From positions 1-20,704 of IMG/VR virus record IMGVR_UViG_3300046777_001404: DNA of 20,704 nucleotides. One strand, 5' to 3'. The notes below the pieces were generated by a model that was given only the letters and a program-made list of their open reading frames with translations, was not told the origin of the DNA and ran no database searches. The position numbers were made by a program, and so were the translations under genes. This DNA is from a virus. Shown here piece by piece: positions 8,994 to 15,030 of the stretch. Numbering within the stretch: the first letter of the stretch is position 1; each line of letters starts with the position of its first letter.

Positions 8994-9400
8994 CAGTTAC
9001 CCTGCGCTAGTGCTTCTTGATACAATACTGCAACTTCTCCAGTAGTATCATATGGAAGCATTGCTGCTAAAGAATCTGATAGTTTTACAACTGACTTGTT
9101 CATCATCAGCGCTTCTGAACCAGGACCAGGACCGCGATCTAAACCTGCAGTAATTGGTCGTGTTTCATCTGACATTGCAAATAATTCTGTTGGTGGTGTT
9201 CTTGTTGCGGCCTCACGCACATCTCCTGCACGTGCTGGGTTAACGTCACCAGTTTGTGCTAGCGGAGCACCAGACTTAATAGCCTGTGTCTCAACGCCTT
9301 CGCCGTATGCTGTGGAACCCATCTCTAACTTATCTGTACGTACTGAGTACTTGCTAGGACCTGATACACCTGCCAGTGGGTTCATTGGTGCAGTTGTCAT
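8993..9400 (-). CDS. 135-aa virion-module protein, unknown
   Basis: The start is taken at the ATG at 9400 because AGGAGG lies five bases upstream and the ATG overlaps the previous stop as ATGA. A longer in-frame opening at 9445 lacks such a site. The protein is polar, Gly/Pro/Ala/Thr-rich and probably partly disordered through the first 100 residues (for example DRGPGPGSEALMM). A short helical C-terminus reads LPYDTTGEVAVLYQEALAQGN-like, ending in GN. No catalytic or membrane features are seen. It lies between portal and the giant protein, so a head-interior or assembly cofactor role is possible. The function is unknown. Confidence 0.6.
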   Translation of the reverse strand: MTTAPMNPLAGVSGPSKYSVRTDKLEMGSTAYGEGVETQAIKSGAPLAQTGDVNPARAGDVREAATRTPPTELFAMSDETRPITAGLDRGPGPGSEALMMNKSVVKLSDSLAAMLPYDTTGEVAVLYQEALAQGN

Positions 9401-9609
9401 TTGTCCTCCTGTAATTTCTCTAAATCTGCTGTCATATCTTCCCAAGCCCTATTGGTTTGAGTAAGATGATTTGATTGATAAATTGCTAACTCCATTAGTT
9501 CACCTGTTAAGGTTTCAATTGATGAAGCTATGTTGTGTATAAAGCCTACACCTACAACGACAAGATCGAGCAGGCGTACTGGACGAGGAATGTATTTATC
9601 ATCTTTCAT
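9397..9609 (-). CDS. 70-aa protein with one hydrophobic segment
   Basis: Read from the ATG at 9609, the product begins MKDDKYIPRPVRLLDLVVVG. The segment LLDLVVVGVGFIHNIASSI (about 13-31) is hydrophobic enough for a membrane helix or buried helix. An amphipathic charged tail follows (AWEDMTADLEKLQEDK). GAGAGG lies 11 bases upstream. A GTG at 9621 would add four residues but has no spaced ribosome site. The gene ends as ATGA with the next gene. With its single hydrophobic stretch and charged C-terminus it could be a small membrane or virion-associated protein. Confidence 0.55.
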   Translation of the reverse strand: MKDDKYIPRPVRLLDLVVVGVGFIHNIASSIETLTGELMELAIYQSNHLTQTNRAWEDMTADLEKLQEDK

Positions 9610-9638
9610 CGCCCAGTACACCTCTCATTAAAAAGTTA

Positions 9639-9782
9639 TTATCCCTTTTTTACTGCGTTGCCACGACGGCCTGCTGGCATCATTGATGGTACTACCTTGC
9701 CTGGTCCTGCTGGCTTGGAAGTATCCTTCTTGCCTTCGACTGGCTTTGACATTGGTGCTGCTGCACGTGATCCTTGATTCAT
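9639..9782 (-). CDS. 47-aa basic, Pro/Gly/Lys-rich mini-protein
   Basis: The ATG at 9782 is preceded by a strong GAGGAGG ribosome site at a good distance, and the frame runs to a TAA at 9641-9639. The product is basic and low-complexity: Ala/Pro/Lys/Gly-rich, with GRRGNAVKKG at the C-terminus. It fills the space between the portal gene and the 70-residue gene, on the same strand, so it belongs to the operon. It is probably disordered and nucleic-acid-binding or a virion trace component. No family is recognised. Confidence 0.6.
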   Translation of the reverse strand: MNQGSRAAAPMSKPVEGKKDTSKPAGPGKVVPSMMPAGRRGNAVKKG

Positions 9783-9798
9783 ATTACACCTCCTCTGA

Positions 9799-11559
9799 TT
9801 ATGCTGCGCCGGTGATACCAGCTAGTAGTTGGGCTATATCGGGTCTTTGACCAGCAGCAGGGGCCATACCACCTTGTTCTTGTGGAGGTTGCGCTGAGGC
9901 TGGGGCGGGGGCCGCTCCTGCTGCTGGAAGTTGTTGTTCCATACCTGGTGCCATTGGTGGCATCTCTGGGGCTGGAGGTGGTGGTTCTGGTGTAAATGCT
10001 TTTTCGATTGTGCTCTCTAGCGATTGGCCCTTTTGCCGACCTTGGATAACAGACGCAATGCGGGTGATAATCTCACTAGGGTCTTGGCCTTGCGCTGCAA
10101 GGGCCGGAATGGCTTGAGCATACTGAGCAACAGCCACGCGCAAAGAATCGCGCATTTCTTCGATATCAACACGTTGTTCCTCCTGCGTAACATTCAAGTC
10201 CATTGGAATCTCACGACGTACATAATCACGAGAAACTAACTTGTCTGAACGCATTTGTAGTAAAGCAATGATGGCACGGTTTGGATCCATACCAGACATA
10301 ATTCCGTAGCGTACATCTACGCCGTACTCACCCTTGATGTCACGAGATGGTGTGTACTTGAGAACGTAAGGTGTTCCATCATCTGAACCTTTGATGGTCT
10401 TTGGAATACCACCAAATACTTTCTCATCTGCTTCAAAGCATACTGAGATAAGTTCTTGGAACATACGAGCAAACTGTGCCTGTGCTGCCTTGATCTGTGT
10501 ATCAAAGCCAGCCTGTAGTGCTTGCACACCACGGCCAGTAACTACTGATGCGTCAATATTACCTGAACGAGATTCAGGATAACGAGCACCCATACGTAGT
10601 TCACGCTCTAGCACACCAGATTCTGTAAAGACTCCAGGTGGTAGTTCTAGTGGAACACGACGAATACCTTGTGGGTTAGCAGAACGCATAATTGAATCTG
10701 GACCAAGAGCAAGTTCTTGCACATCTTGTGGGATAGCAATAGGTGCTTGGATAGACTTTTCTGCTGCTTGAATCTGCAATACTGCAAAGCGAGCACGAGC
10801 AAGTTGTACTGATAGAACATCATCAAACTGTCCACGTGCTTCACCATCTAATGATGAACGCATTACGACAGATGCCATTGCCTTACCTAAGATGTTAGGT
10901 GTGCGTGATAGAACAAGGTTCTTACGCTCTGGTAAGTACAACAGGTCTTGGTCCTTATCGTGGTACTTGACCATTGAGATATAAGGAGAAGACAGAGCGT
11001 ACTGGTTTTTACCTAGAATCAAATCGTAATACTCTGGGTATTGTGCAGCTAATGTCTCTGCATCTGTCACGATTACCTGTGTTACAGATAATACGCGACC
11101 ATAACGATCTAACTCTGGGTAGGTACCGAATGGATTGAGCATACGGATACGAGGGTTGTTGTCCTCAAAGTCCATCTCAACCATACCGATACCAAGACCA
11201 TAGGTGTTATACCAGTCTGCTGCTGTGTACATCTGCAGTTGTAGGTCAGAGTTTGTTACGTAAAAGTTTGCAATACGAGTTCTAGTATCTGCTGCCTTGC
11301 GTGCTGCATCTGAAACCATATTGGTTGCTGAGCAGTTAAAAGATGGCAGTGGTGCCATTGCTTCTGCTAGATCGCGTGCTGCTACGTCAATGAAGTTTGC
11401 AACCAGAGGCTTTGGATATTCCTCTGAAAACATTGCAGGGTATACCTTAGAGATATCTCCCTGACGCACCGAGAGCACATCACGCATACGTTGATCTCGC
11501 GCTGATGAGCGAGTACGTAAGCGTGCTAGCTTAGCGTCAACTTCTTTGACTGATAACAA
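9799..11559 (-). CDS. Portal protein
   Basis: A 586-residue protein directly downstream of terL and two small genes, with the length and pattern of a tailed-phage portal. The N-terminal helical part contains YPAMFSEEYPKPLVANFIDVAARDLAE (about 40-66), then WYNTYGLGIGMVEMD (116-130) and LNPFGTYPELDRYG (141-154), a signature seen in many portals where a Pro-containing strand follows the wing. The central part contains RSGNIDASVVTGRGVQALQ and a long helix (IKAAQAQFARMFQELISV), as expected for stem and crown. Residues about 520-575 are Pro/Ala/Gln-rich and likely disordered. The portal forms the ring at one capsid vertex through which DNA is packaged by TerL and ejected. The start codon is TTG at 11559 with AAGGA upstream; the next in-frame ATG would remove 24 residues. 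In relation to terL, the order is conventional. Confidence 0.85.
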   Translation of the reverse strand: MLSVKEVDAKLARLRTRSSARDQRMRDVLSVRQGDISKVYPAMFSEEYPKPLVANFIDVAARDLAEAMAPLPSFNCSATNMVSDAARKAADTRTRIANFYVTNSDLQLQMYTAADWYNTYGLGIGMVEMDFEDNNPRIRMLNPFGTYPELDRYGRVLSVTQVIVTDAETLAAQYPEYYDLILGKNQYALSSPYISMVKYHDKDQDLLYLPERKNLVLSRTPNILGKAMASVVMRSSLDGEARGQFDDVLSVQLARARFAVLQIQAAEKSIQAPIAIPQDVQELALGPDSIMRSANPQGIRRVPLELPPGVFTESGVLERELRMGARYPESRSGNIDASVVTGRGVQALQAGFDTQIKAAQAQFARMFQELISVCFEADEKVFGGIPKTIKGSDDGTPYVLKYTPSRDIKGEYGVDVRYGIMSGMDPNRAIIALLQMRSDKLVSRDYVRREIPMDLNVTQEEQRVDIEEMRDSLRVAVAQYAQAIPALAAQGQDPSEIITRIASVIQGRQKGQSLESTIEKAFTPEPPPPAPEMPPMAPGMEQQLPAAGAAPAPASAQPPQEQGGMAPAAGQRPDIAQLLAGITGAA

Positions 11560-11568
11560 TTGAGTTCC

Positions 11569-11814
11569 TTACTTAGACTTCTTGTATAATCCTGGATACT
11601 TCTTATTAGTTGCCTTCTTAGCATCTACTTCTGCCTTCTTAACACCAGCAGGTGAAGTACGACGTTGGATTTCTTTGATTGCATCTGGGCCTGTAAGCTT
11701 CTTAGGCATTGGCTTTTTTGTACCAGGCTTAGCGCCTTCCATCTTTGGCATAGGCTTCTTAACGCTAGGCTTAGTGCCTACAACTTTAGGCATAGGCTTT
11801 TTCATATTTGGCAT
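11569..11814 (-). CDS. 81-aa basic protein with three KKPMPK repeats
   Basis: The N-terminal half is three tandem 14-residue units, each opening with KKPMPK (residues 5-10, 19-24 and 33-38) and followed by a variable octet such as VVGTKPSV and MEGAKPGT. The second half is a Lys/Ala/Arg-rich helix (EIQRRTSPAGVKKAEVDAKK) with a Lys-rich end. The net charge is strongly positive, so binding to DNA, or to an acidic scaffold or capsid lumen, is plausible. The ATG overlaps the upstream stop as TAATG, so it is coupled to the other basic gene. No known family is recognised, and its place between terL and portal is unusual. Confidence 0.65.
   Translation of the reverse strand: MPNMKKPMPKVVGTKPSVKKPMPKMEGAKPGTKKPMPKKLTGPDAIKEIQRRTSPAGVKKAEVDAKKATNKKYPGLYKKSK
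11701..11802. repeat. 42-base tandem repeat encoding KKPMPK units
   Basis: Three in-register 42-base units lie in the 81-residue gene. Their conserved cores encode KKPMPK at 11802-11785, 11760-11743 and 11718-11701. On the plus strand the core reads GGCATAGGCTT(C/T)TT or a close variant. The exact 42-base period points to tandem duplication followed by divergence of the spacer octets. Confidence 0.8.
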
Positions 11815-12149
11815 TACTTTGCCTTCTTTGCTGTTGGCTTAGGTGCTGCCTTCTTAGGCGCTCCACCTGCTAGTGCTTCCATACGCTTTGCTGCTGCACG
11901 CTTTGATGCAGGTGACTTAGGACCTGCGATGAATGTTGCACGTGCTGCTGTGCGACGACGGTCATTGTTACGACGAGTTTCCATTAAGTCTGTTGCGCGT
12001 TCTACTTCTGAACGAGTTGGCTTTACGCCTGCAGTCTTTGCAATTCCTTTTACAATCTTTTCAGTCTTTGCTCTGCTTACTCCACCAAATGTTTCATTAG
12101 CTTTGTTGCGAGCCTTGCGAGCCTTATCTGCTGTTGATCCGTTAGCCAT
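11814..12149 (-). CDS. 111-aa histone-like basic protein
   Basis: The start is taken at the ATG at 12149, which has AAGGAG eight bases upstream. An earlier in-frame ATG (12200) lies within terL and lacks such a site. The product begins MANGSTADKARKARNKANE, continues with Arg-rich helices (METRRNNDRRRTAARATF) and ends in a Lys/Ala/Pro tail (PKKAAPKPTAKKAK) like histone H1 or bacterial HU-tail repeats. It probably binds nucleic acid by charge. Roles could be condensing packaged DNA, helping packaging or riding in the head. It sits between terL and portal, where some phages have a small head-completion gene. The function is not established. Confidence 0.65.
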   Translation of the reverse strand: MANGSTADKARKARNKANETFGGVSRAKTEKIVKGIAKTAGVKPTRSEVERATDLMETRRNNDRRRTAARATFIAGPKSPASKRAAAKRMEALAGGAPKKAAPKPTAKKAK

Positions 12150-12162
12150 TATTATCTCCTTA

Positions 12163-14022
12163 TTAGATGAACGTACGGTCTTTCTCGGCGAGCAGTTCAT
12201 CTATGTTGATAACTGTTCGTTTGCCTACCTCGTAACGAGACAGGAATGGGTTTTTTAAGTGGTGCGTCTTATGTAGTCCTTGGTTAAGCATCTCGCGTGC
12301 TCGGATCTCACAGAACCACAAGGCCATCACCATATCGGTCTTGCCTTTAGTAGTAGGTGACCACGTAATCAATTGCTCAATAAGCGCTTTGACGTTTTCA
12401 GTTTGGTCAGAAGGTAAGTGAATAAGGTTGTCGCGGTGGTGCTTTCCGTCGTGTTGTTTCGTTCCGAACAAGGTGGACATAGAAGCAACACCGAAACCGG
12501 AGTCCCACTTATTGGTTCCAGTATGGTGTTCTCGCAGTAACACACCCCGTGAGGCAAGGTTTTGGCGGATGCCTTCATCTTGCGTAAGGAATGATTGAAA
12601 AGCATTTTTTTCCACTATCCACTCACTGGGCTGGTAGAGGGATGTCCAGTCAAAGATTAACTGGCGTATCGCAGCAGGCGTTGGCCTAGTGATCTTAATA
12701 GCATCAACGATATAGCGTTTATGTGTAGCCCTATCAACAGCGTAACAAACGACGGCTGTATCACCAACCATAGCGGGATCAAGACCACAAATAAAAGAAA
12801 AGCCGTTAACATCACGCGGATGGCCTGGGTTACCAGGAACAAGGCGACCTGCTTTACGCATACCATCTATAGAACCTCGCACACATACCGGATCAAAGAT
12901 GGCATCATCTGAGATATCTTGTTGTTGATAGACCAAAGCCCAGGTACTTGCATCCATAGCTTGGCGTTCATTGTAAAGGTTGCGACCATTCCATCTAGGA
13001 TATAGGCCGTCTTCGTTCTTGTCAGATTCCATCTGACCATCAAAGGGAGCATCACTTGCAGGCCAGAGAGTTTCCCACTTGTCAGGGTCTTCGTGCGTAG
13101 TCAAAAGTGCTGGCATAGCCAAGTACTTCCACGGGACCAACCCACCTGGGTAGCGGTCTTCGTTACGTAGCTCGCGGTATAGGTCCATTGCAGAAACTCT
13201 GGTACCGATTACTACAAGTTTACCCGTAGGGTTCAAACGAGAGCGCACGTCCTGGGTTAACCAGCGAATCTGCTTTTCAAACTCGTTAGCGTTCTTTAAG
13301 GTAACAGCGTCATCTACAATAATCATATCTGCACGCTTACCGTAGATCTGACCACCGATACCAATGGCTTCGATGTTCGGGTCTTTTTCACTAGACTCAC
13401 GAAGCTCAGAACCAAAGGTGACGCGGGTGGCCTGCCAGGAGGCTGACTTAGAGTTAAACCCTACGCCAGCAGCGTAAGCCTGTTGGAGTGATTCATACAT
13501 CGGATGAGTCAGGCGTTGCTTGATGGCGTAGAGAAAGTCGGCAGCTAACTGCTGGGTCTGGGAAACAATCAAAACTCTAAAGTTGGGGTTACGTACTACC
13601 TGCCAGGTTACGTAGTCCACCGTGATCGTAATGGACTTGGCGTGGTTGGGCGGAATGTTAATCAGGATTCTATTACTAGCCAGTCCTGGCTCATACTTCA
13701 TAGAAGGGTGCATCCAGCCAGGCTCTCGACCTTCGATCATATCTACCAGGTTTTGCTGGTGTGGGAAGGTCTTAGAGTGCAGGAACTTTTCGCGGAACTC
13801 AGCAAAGGTTAAATCGTGAACATCACCGGAGGCAAAGGACTTGTCCTTAAGACCTAGCCGTGTTCGGTCAACCTTGTCTGTAAAGACCTTATCGGTACGT
13901 CGGTAGTACTCGTAGGTCTTAATGGATTTACCAGCCGAGGCACAAGCCTGCTCGATGGTCATACCCTCTGCTACACAGCCAAGGATGATTCTCTTGGCGA
14001 TGTCGGCACTATTGTCAGCCAC
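12163..14022 (-). CDS. terL: Terminase large subunit (packaging ATPase/nuclease)
   Basis: This 619-residue protein has both terminase domains. The ATPase part shows a variant Walker A loop ILINIPPNHAKS (119-130), Walker B MIIVDDA (233-239) and a coupling motif VIGTR (271-275). The RNase H-like nuclease part shows acidic residues in the expected places: D415 in GLDPA, E471 in VEKN and D563 in TDMVMAL. Together they power DNA translocation into the prohead and cut concatemers. Residues about 15-50 (MTIEQACASAGKSIKTYEYY) look like a helix-turn-helix of the kind found in small terminase subunits. I see no separate small-subunit gene in the window. The start is a GTG at 14022 with AGGAG five bases upstream. 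The Walker A lacks the usual Gly before Lys-Ser, having Ala instead. Confidence 0.93.
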   Translation of the reverse strand: MADNSADIAKRIILGCVAEGMTIEQACASAGKSIKTYEYYRRTDKVFTDKVDRTRLGLKDKSFASGDVHDLTFAEFREKFLHSKTFPHQQNLVDMIEGREPGWMHPSMKYEPGLASNRILINIPPNHAKSITITVDYVTWQVVRNPNFRVLIVSQTQQLAADFLYAIKQRLTHPMYESLQQAYAAGVGFNSKSASWQATRVTFGSELRESSEKDPNIEAIGIGGQIYGKRADMIIVDDAVTLKNANEFEKQIRWLTQDVRSRLNPTGKLVVIGTRVSAMDLYRELRNEDRYPGGLVPWKYLAMPALLTTHEDPDKWETLWPASDAPFDGQMESDKNEDGLYPRWNGRNLYNERQAMDASTWALVYQQQDISDDAIFDPVCVRGSIDGMRKAGRLVPGNPGHPRDVNGFSFICGLDPAMVGDTAVVCYAVDRATHKRYIVDAIKITRPTPAAIRQLIFDWTSLYQPSEWIVEKNAFQSFLTQDEGIRQNLASRGVLLREHHTGTNKWDSGFGVASMSTLFGTKQHDGKHHRDNLIHLPSDQTENVKALIEQLITWSPTTKGKTDMVMALWFCEIRAREMLNQGLHKTHHLKNPFLSRYEVGKRTVINIDELLAEKDRTFI

Positions 14023-14067
14023 GTGATCTCCTAAAATTTATTGGGGACGGGCCGGAATCGGTTTATT

Positions 14068-14096
14068 TTTATACTAGGCGAGGAAGGTTTTATCTA
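14068..14096 (-). promoter_or_regulatory. Candidate leftward promoter for the virion operon
   Basis: On the minus strand TAGATA (14096-14091) and TATAAA (14073-14068) are separated by 17 bases, a sigma-70-like spacing, with the TATAAA about 46 bases upstream of the terL GTG. The -35 match is only partial (T, G, A and A of TTGACA). A 16-base palindrome overlaps the -35, as an operator would. This is a geometry-based prediction. Confidence 0.35.
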
Positions 14097-14106
14097 CCAG
14101 TAGATA
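14091..14106. promoter_or_regulatory. Operator-like palindrome TATCTACCAGTAGATA
   Basis: TATCTAC at 14091-14097 and GTAGATA at 14100-14106 are perfect complements around two bases. The two-base loop is too tight for a comfortable RNA hairpin, so a protein dimer site in DNA is more likely. It lies over the -35 of the candidate terL-side promoter, which fits a repressor or activator of late transcription. The binding protein is unknown. Confidence 0.45.
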
Positions 14107-14136
14107 GTCCTATCCCCACTAAAAGTACTGGGCAGG

Positions 14137-14235
14137 TCGGGCTTAACGCCCGAAGGAGCTACAGCGAACTGAGGGGTAAGACTGAACTCGGCCTAGGGGC
14201 CTCGTAAGAGGCCAACCGCTGACTGCTCAGGGTCT
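14137..14235. other. Foldable noncoding segment upstream of terL
   Basis: Several short helices crowd into about 100 bases. TCGGGC (14137-14142) pairs with GCCCGA (14148-14153). GGCCTC (14198-14203) pairs with GAGGCC (14208-14213) around a GTAA tetraloop as read on the plus strand. CAGCG (14162-14166) can pair with CGCTG (14217-14221) to enclose the second hairpin. CTGAG (14169-14173) with CTCAG (14226-14230) would cross that helix, pseudoknot-like. If transcribed leftward from further right it could be a leader; it may also be a small RNA. It does not fit a tRNA cloverleaf. Confidence 0.35.
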
Positions 14236-14290
14236 TTCCTACTAAAGCCCCTTACTATATATAAGGCAGGAAATTTAACGCATTTCTCGT

Positions 14291-14321
14291 TTTACAAATG
14301 TGACCTTCATCACAGTATATA
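14291..14321 (+). promoter_or_regulatory. Candidate rightward promoter containing a CRP-type site
   Basis: TTTACA (14291-14296) and TATATA (14316-14321) form a weak -35/-10 pair with a 19-base spacer. The CRP-like palindrome lies inside the spacer, where a bound protein would block RNA polymerase. The first plus-strand gene starts about 540 bases downstream, so this may serve a long leader or a small RNA, or may not be a promoter. Confidence 0.25.
14299..14314. promoter_or_regulatory. Perfect CRP/GlxR-type palindrome TGTGACCTTCATCACA
   Basis: The half-sites TGTGA (14299-14303) and TCACA (14310-14314) are separated by six bases, which is exactly the consensus bound by CRP and by its actinobacterial relative GlxR (TGTGA-N6-TCACA). 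The site lies in the noncoding control region, where a regulator site is expected. No CRP-family gene is in the window, so a host regulator would be the binder. Binding is inferred from the match alone. Confidence 0.5.
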
Positions 14322-14459
14322 AAACCGCAGGTCAGAGGCTAGATCGCAGCTTTCACTTTAGCAAATATTTTTTGTTGGGGAGTACACCGCCCACACCTGC
14401 ACAATTCAACAATGGGGGGTGCCTGTTGCTGCGCGGTAGGCTAACCGTACGGCTTAGGG

Positions 14460-14493
14460 TTAGACAGTTGCGGGCTATCTGTCTGCCTTGTTA
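14460..14493. repeat. 34-base control-region repeat, copy 1
   Basis: This copy starts TTAGACAGTTGCG and ends CTGCCTTGTTA. Within it AGACAG (14462-14467) and CTGTCT (14479-14484) are perfect inverted arms separated by 11 bases, so the centres of the arms are about 17 bases apart. It matches copy 2 at 14698-14731 at all but four positions. It could be a binding site for a phage regulator or replication initiator. Confidence 0.6.
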
Positions 14494-14571
14494 GATAAAG
14501 AGCTAGGGCGCACTCTACCCCCGGCACCCTTACCCCTTAACCCCTTATCTATTAACTAACCGCTCACCCTT

Positions 14572-14648
14572 GCAGCTCTACCCTTGCAGCTACTAACCGG
14601 CGCAGCTCTCACCCGATACCGCAGCTCTTACCCTCTCACCTTGCAGCT
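14572..14648. repeat. Five GCAGCT motifs in a pyrimidine-rich tract
   Basis: GCAGCT occurs at 14572, 14586, 14602, 14621 and 14643, mostly in the context ACCC(T)TGCAGCT or CCGCAGCTCT. The steps are 14, 16, 19 and 22 bases. Further copies lie at 14346 and 14878. The irregular spacing argues against simple tandem duplication, while the clustering and shared flanks suggest binding sites, such as degenerate iterons near an origin. Confidence 0.45.
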
Positions 14649-14697
14649 ATCCCCGGCGATCCGGTTACCTATCGGGCTAGACCTTACCGGCTAACCC

Positions 14698-14731
14698 TTA
14701 GACAGTTGCGCCCTATATGTCTACCTTGTTA
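14698..14731. repeat. 34-base control-region repeat, copy 2
   Basis: This copy starts TTAGACAGTTGCG, as in copy 1, and ends CTACCTTGTTA. The right arm has changed to ATGTCT, leaving AGACA/TGTCT paired. The two copies lie 238 bases apart in the same orientation, flanking the GCAGCT cluster. A half-match, TTAGACAG, recurs at 16195 in front of another plus-strand gene. Confidence 0.6.
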
Positions 14732-14755
14732 CCCGGCTAATCGTTACCTAACCGT

Positions 14756-14789
14756 TACCTAATTAATGCGGTTAGAGTTGCATTAGGTA
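14756..14789. other. Inverted repeat TACCTAAT...ATTAGGTA
   Basis: TACCTAAT (14756-14763) and ATTAGGTA (14782-14789) are perfect complements. TAATGC (14764-14769) and GCATTA (14780-14785) form an alternative pairing inside. The element lies 75-105 bases upstream of the first plus-strand gene, beside TTGCAT (14778-14783) and TATAGT (14796-14801), whose spacing is too short for a standard promoter. An operator or an RNA switch with two alternative folds is possible. Confidence 0.4.
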
Positions 14790-14862
14790 GACCGGTATAG
14801 TACTTTAATCTCATTAGGGCATTACCTACCTAACTAAGCTCTAATAGATAAGGATCTAACTA

Positions 14863-15030
14863 ATGTTATATATAGGCGCAGCTCTTGCAATAGTTACCCC
14901 GGCGTATCTCTACGCAATTCTACCCGGCGTTACTATTACTTATGACGTAACTATCCTATTTACCCTGATCTCTCTACTATCGGTTTCTATTCTCGCCGGT
15001 ATCGTGGCACTAACTAAGGCGGTTAAGTAA
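14863..15030 (+). CDS. 55-aa two-helix membrane protein
   Basis: The ATG at 14863 is preceded by AAGGA at eight bases. The product starts MLYIGAALAIVTPAYLYAIL and has two hydrophobic segments (about 3-20 and 29-50), with a short Lys-containing tail (ALTKAVK). It would sit in the membrane as a hairpin. Its size and topology fit a small holin-like or anti-host membrane protein, but it is far from the transglycosylase, so holin is only a guess. The TAATG overlap with the next gene shows coupling. It is the first gene of the plus-strand cassette. Confidence 0.65.
   Translation: MLYIGAALAIVTPAYLYAILPGVTITYDVTILFTLISLLSVSILAGIVALTKAVK

Larger units (their letters stand above)
14023..14862. other. 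Gene-poor divergent control region
   Basis: About 840 bases separate the divergent terL and plus-strand cassettes. No open frame here has a convincing ribosome site or protein-like composition. A 64-codon opening at 14300-14494 is Arg/Leu/Cys-rich and spans the repeats, so I reject it. The segment contains two possible promoters, several inverted repeats, a foldable stretch, two copies of a 34-base repeat and a run of GCAGCT motifs, listed separately. From about 14500 to 14650 the plus strand is strikingly pyrimidine-rich, with repeated TACCCCTTAACCCCTT-type sequence. This is the likeliest place for a replication origin or a transcription switch. Confidence 0.7.

Noticed and set aside
9096-9464. 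122-codon plus-strand ORF
   Set aside because: It is antisense to the 135-residue gene, with no ribosome site; the minus gene has AGGAGG and ATGA coupling.
11665-12258. 197-codon plus-strand ORF
   Set aside because: It lies opposite three minus-strand genes with good starts and overlaps; composition is Ala/Leu/Arg-rich as expected from the complement of Lys/Ala/Arg-coding sequence.
14137-14235. Possible tRNA in the structured segment
   Set aside because: The arms do not form a cloverleaf, there is no T-loop consensus on either strand and no CCA-like acceptor stem.
14300-14494. 64-codon plus-strand ORF in the control region
   Set aside because: No ribosome site, odd Arg/Leu/Cys composition, and it runs through the CRP-like site and repeat copy 1.
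14572-14648. CRISPR array
   Set aside because: The repeated core is only six bases with irregular spacing and no unique spacers of constant length; there are no cas genes.
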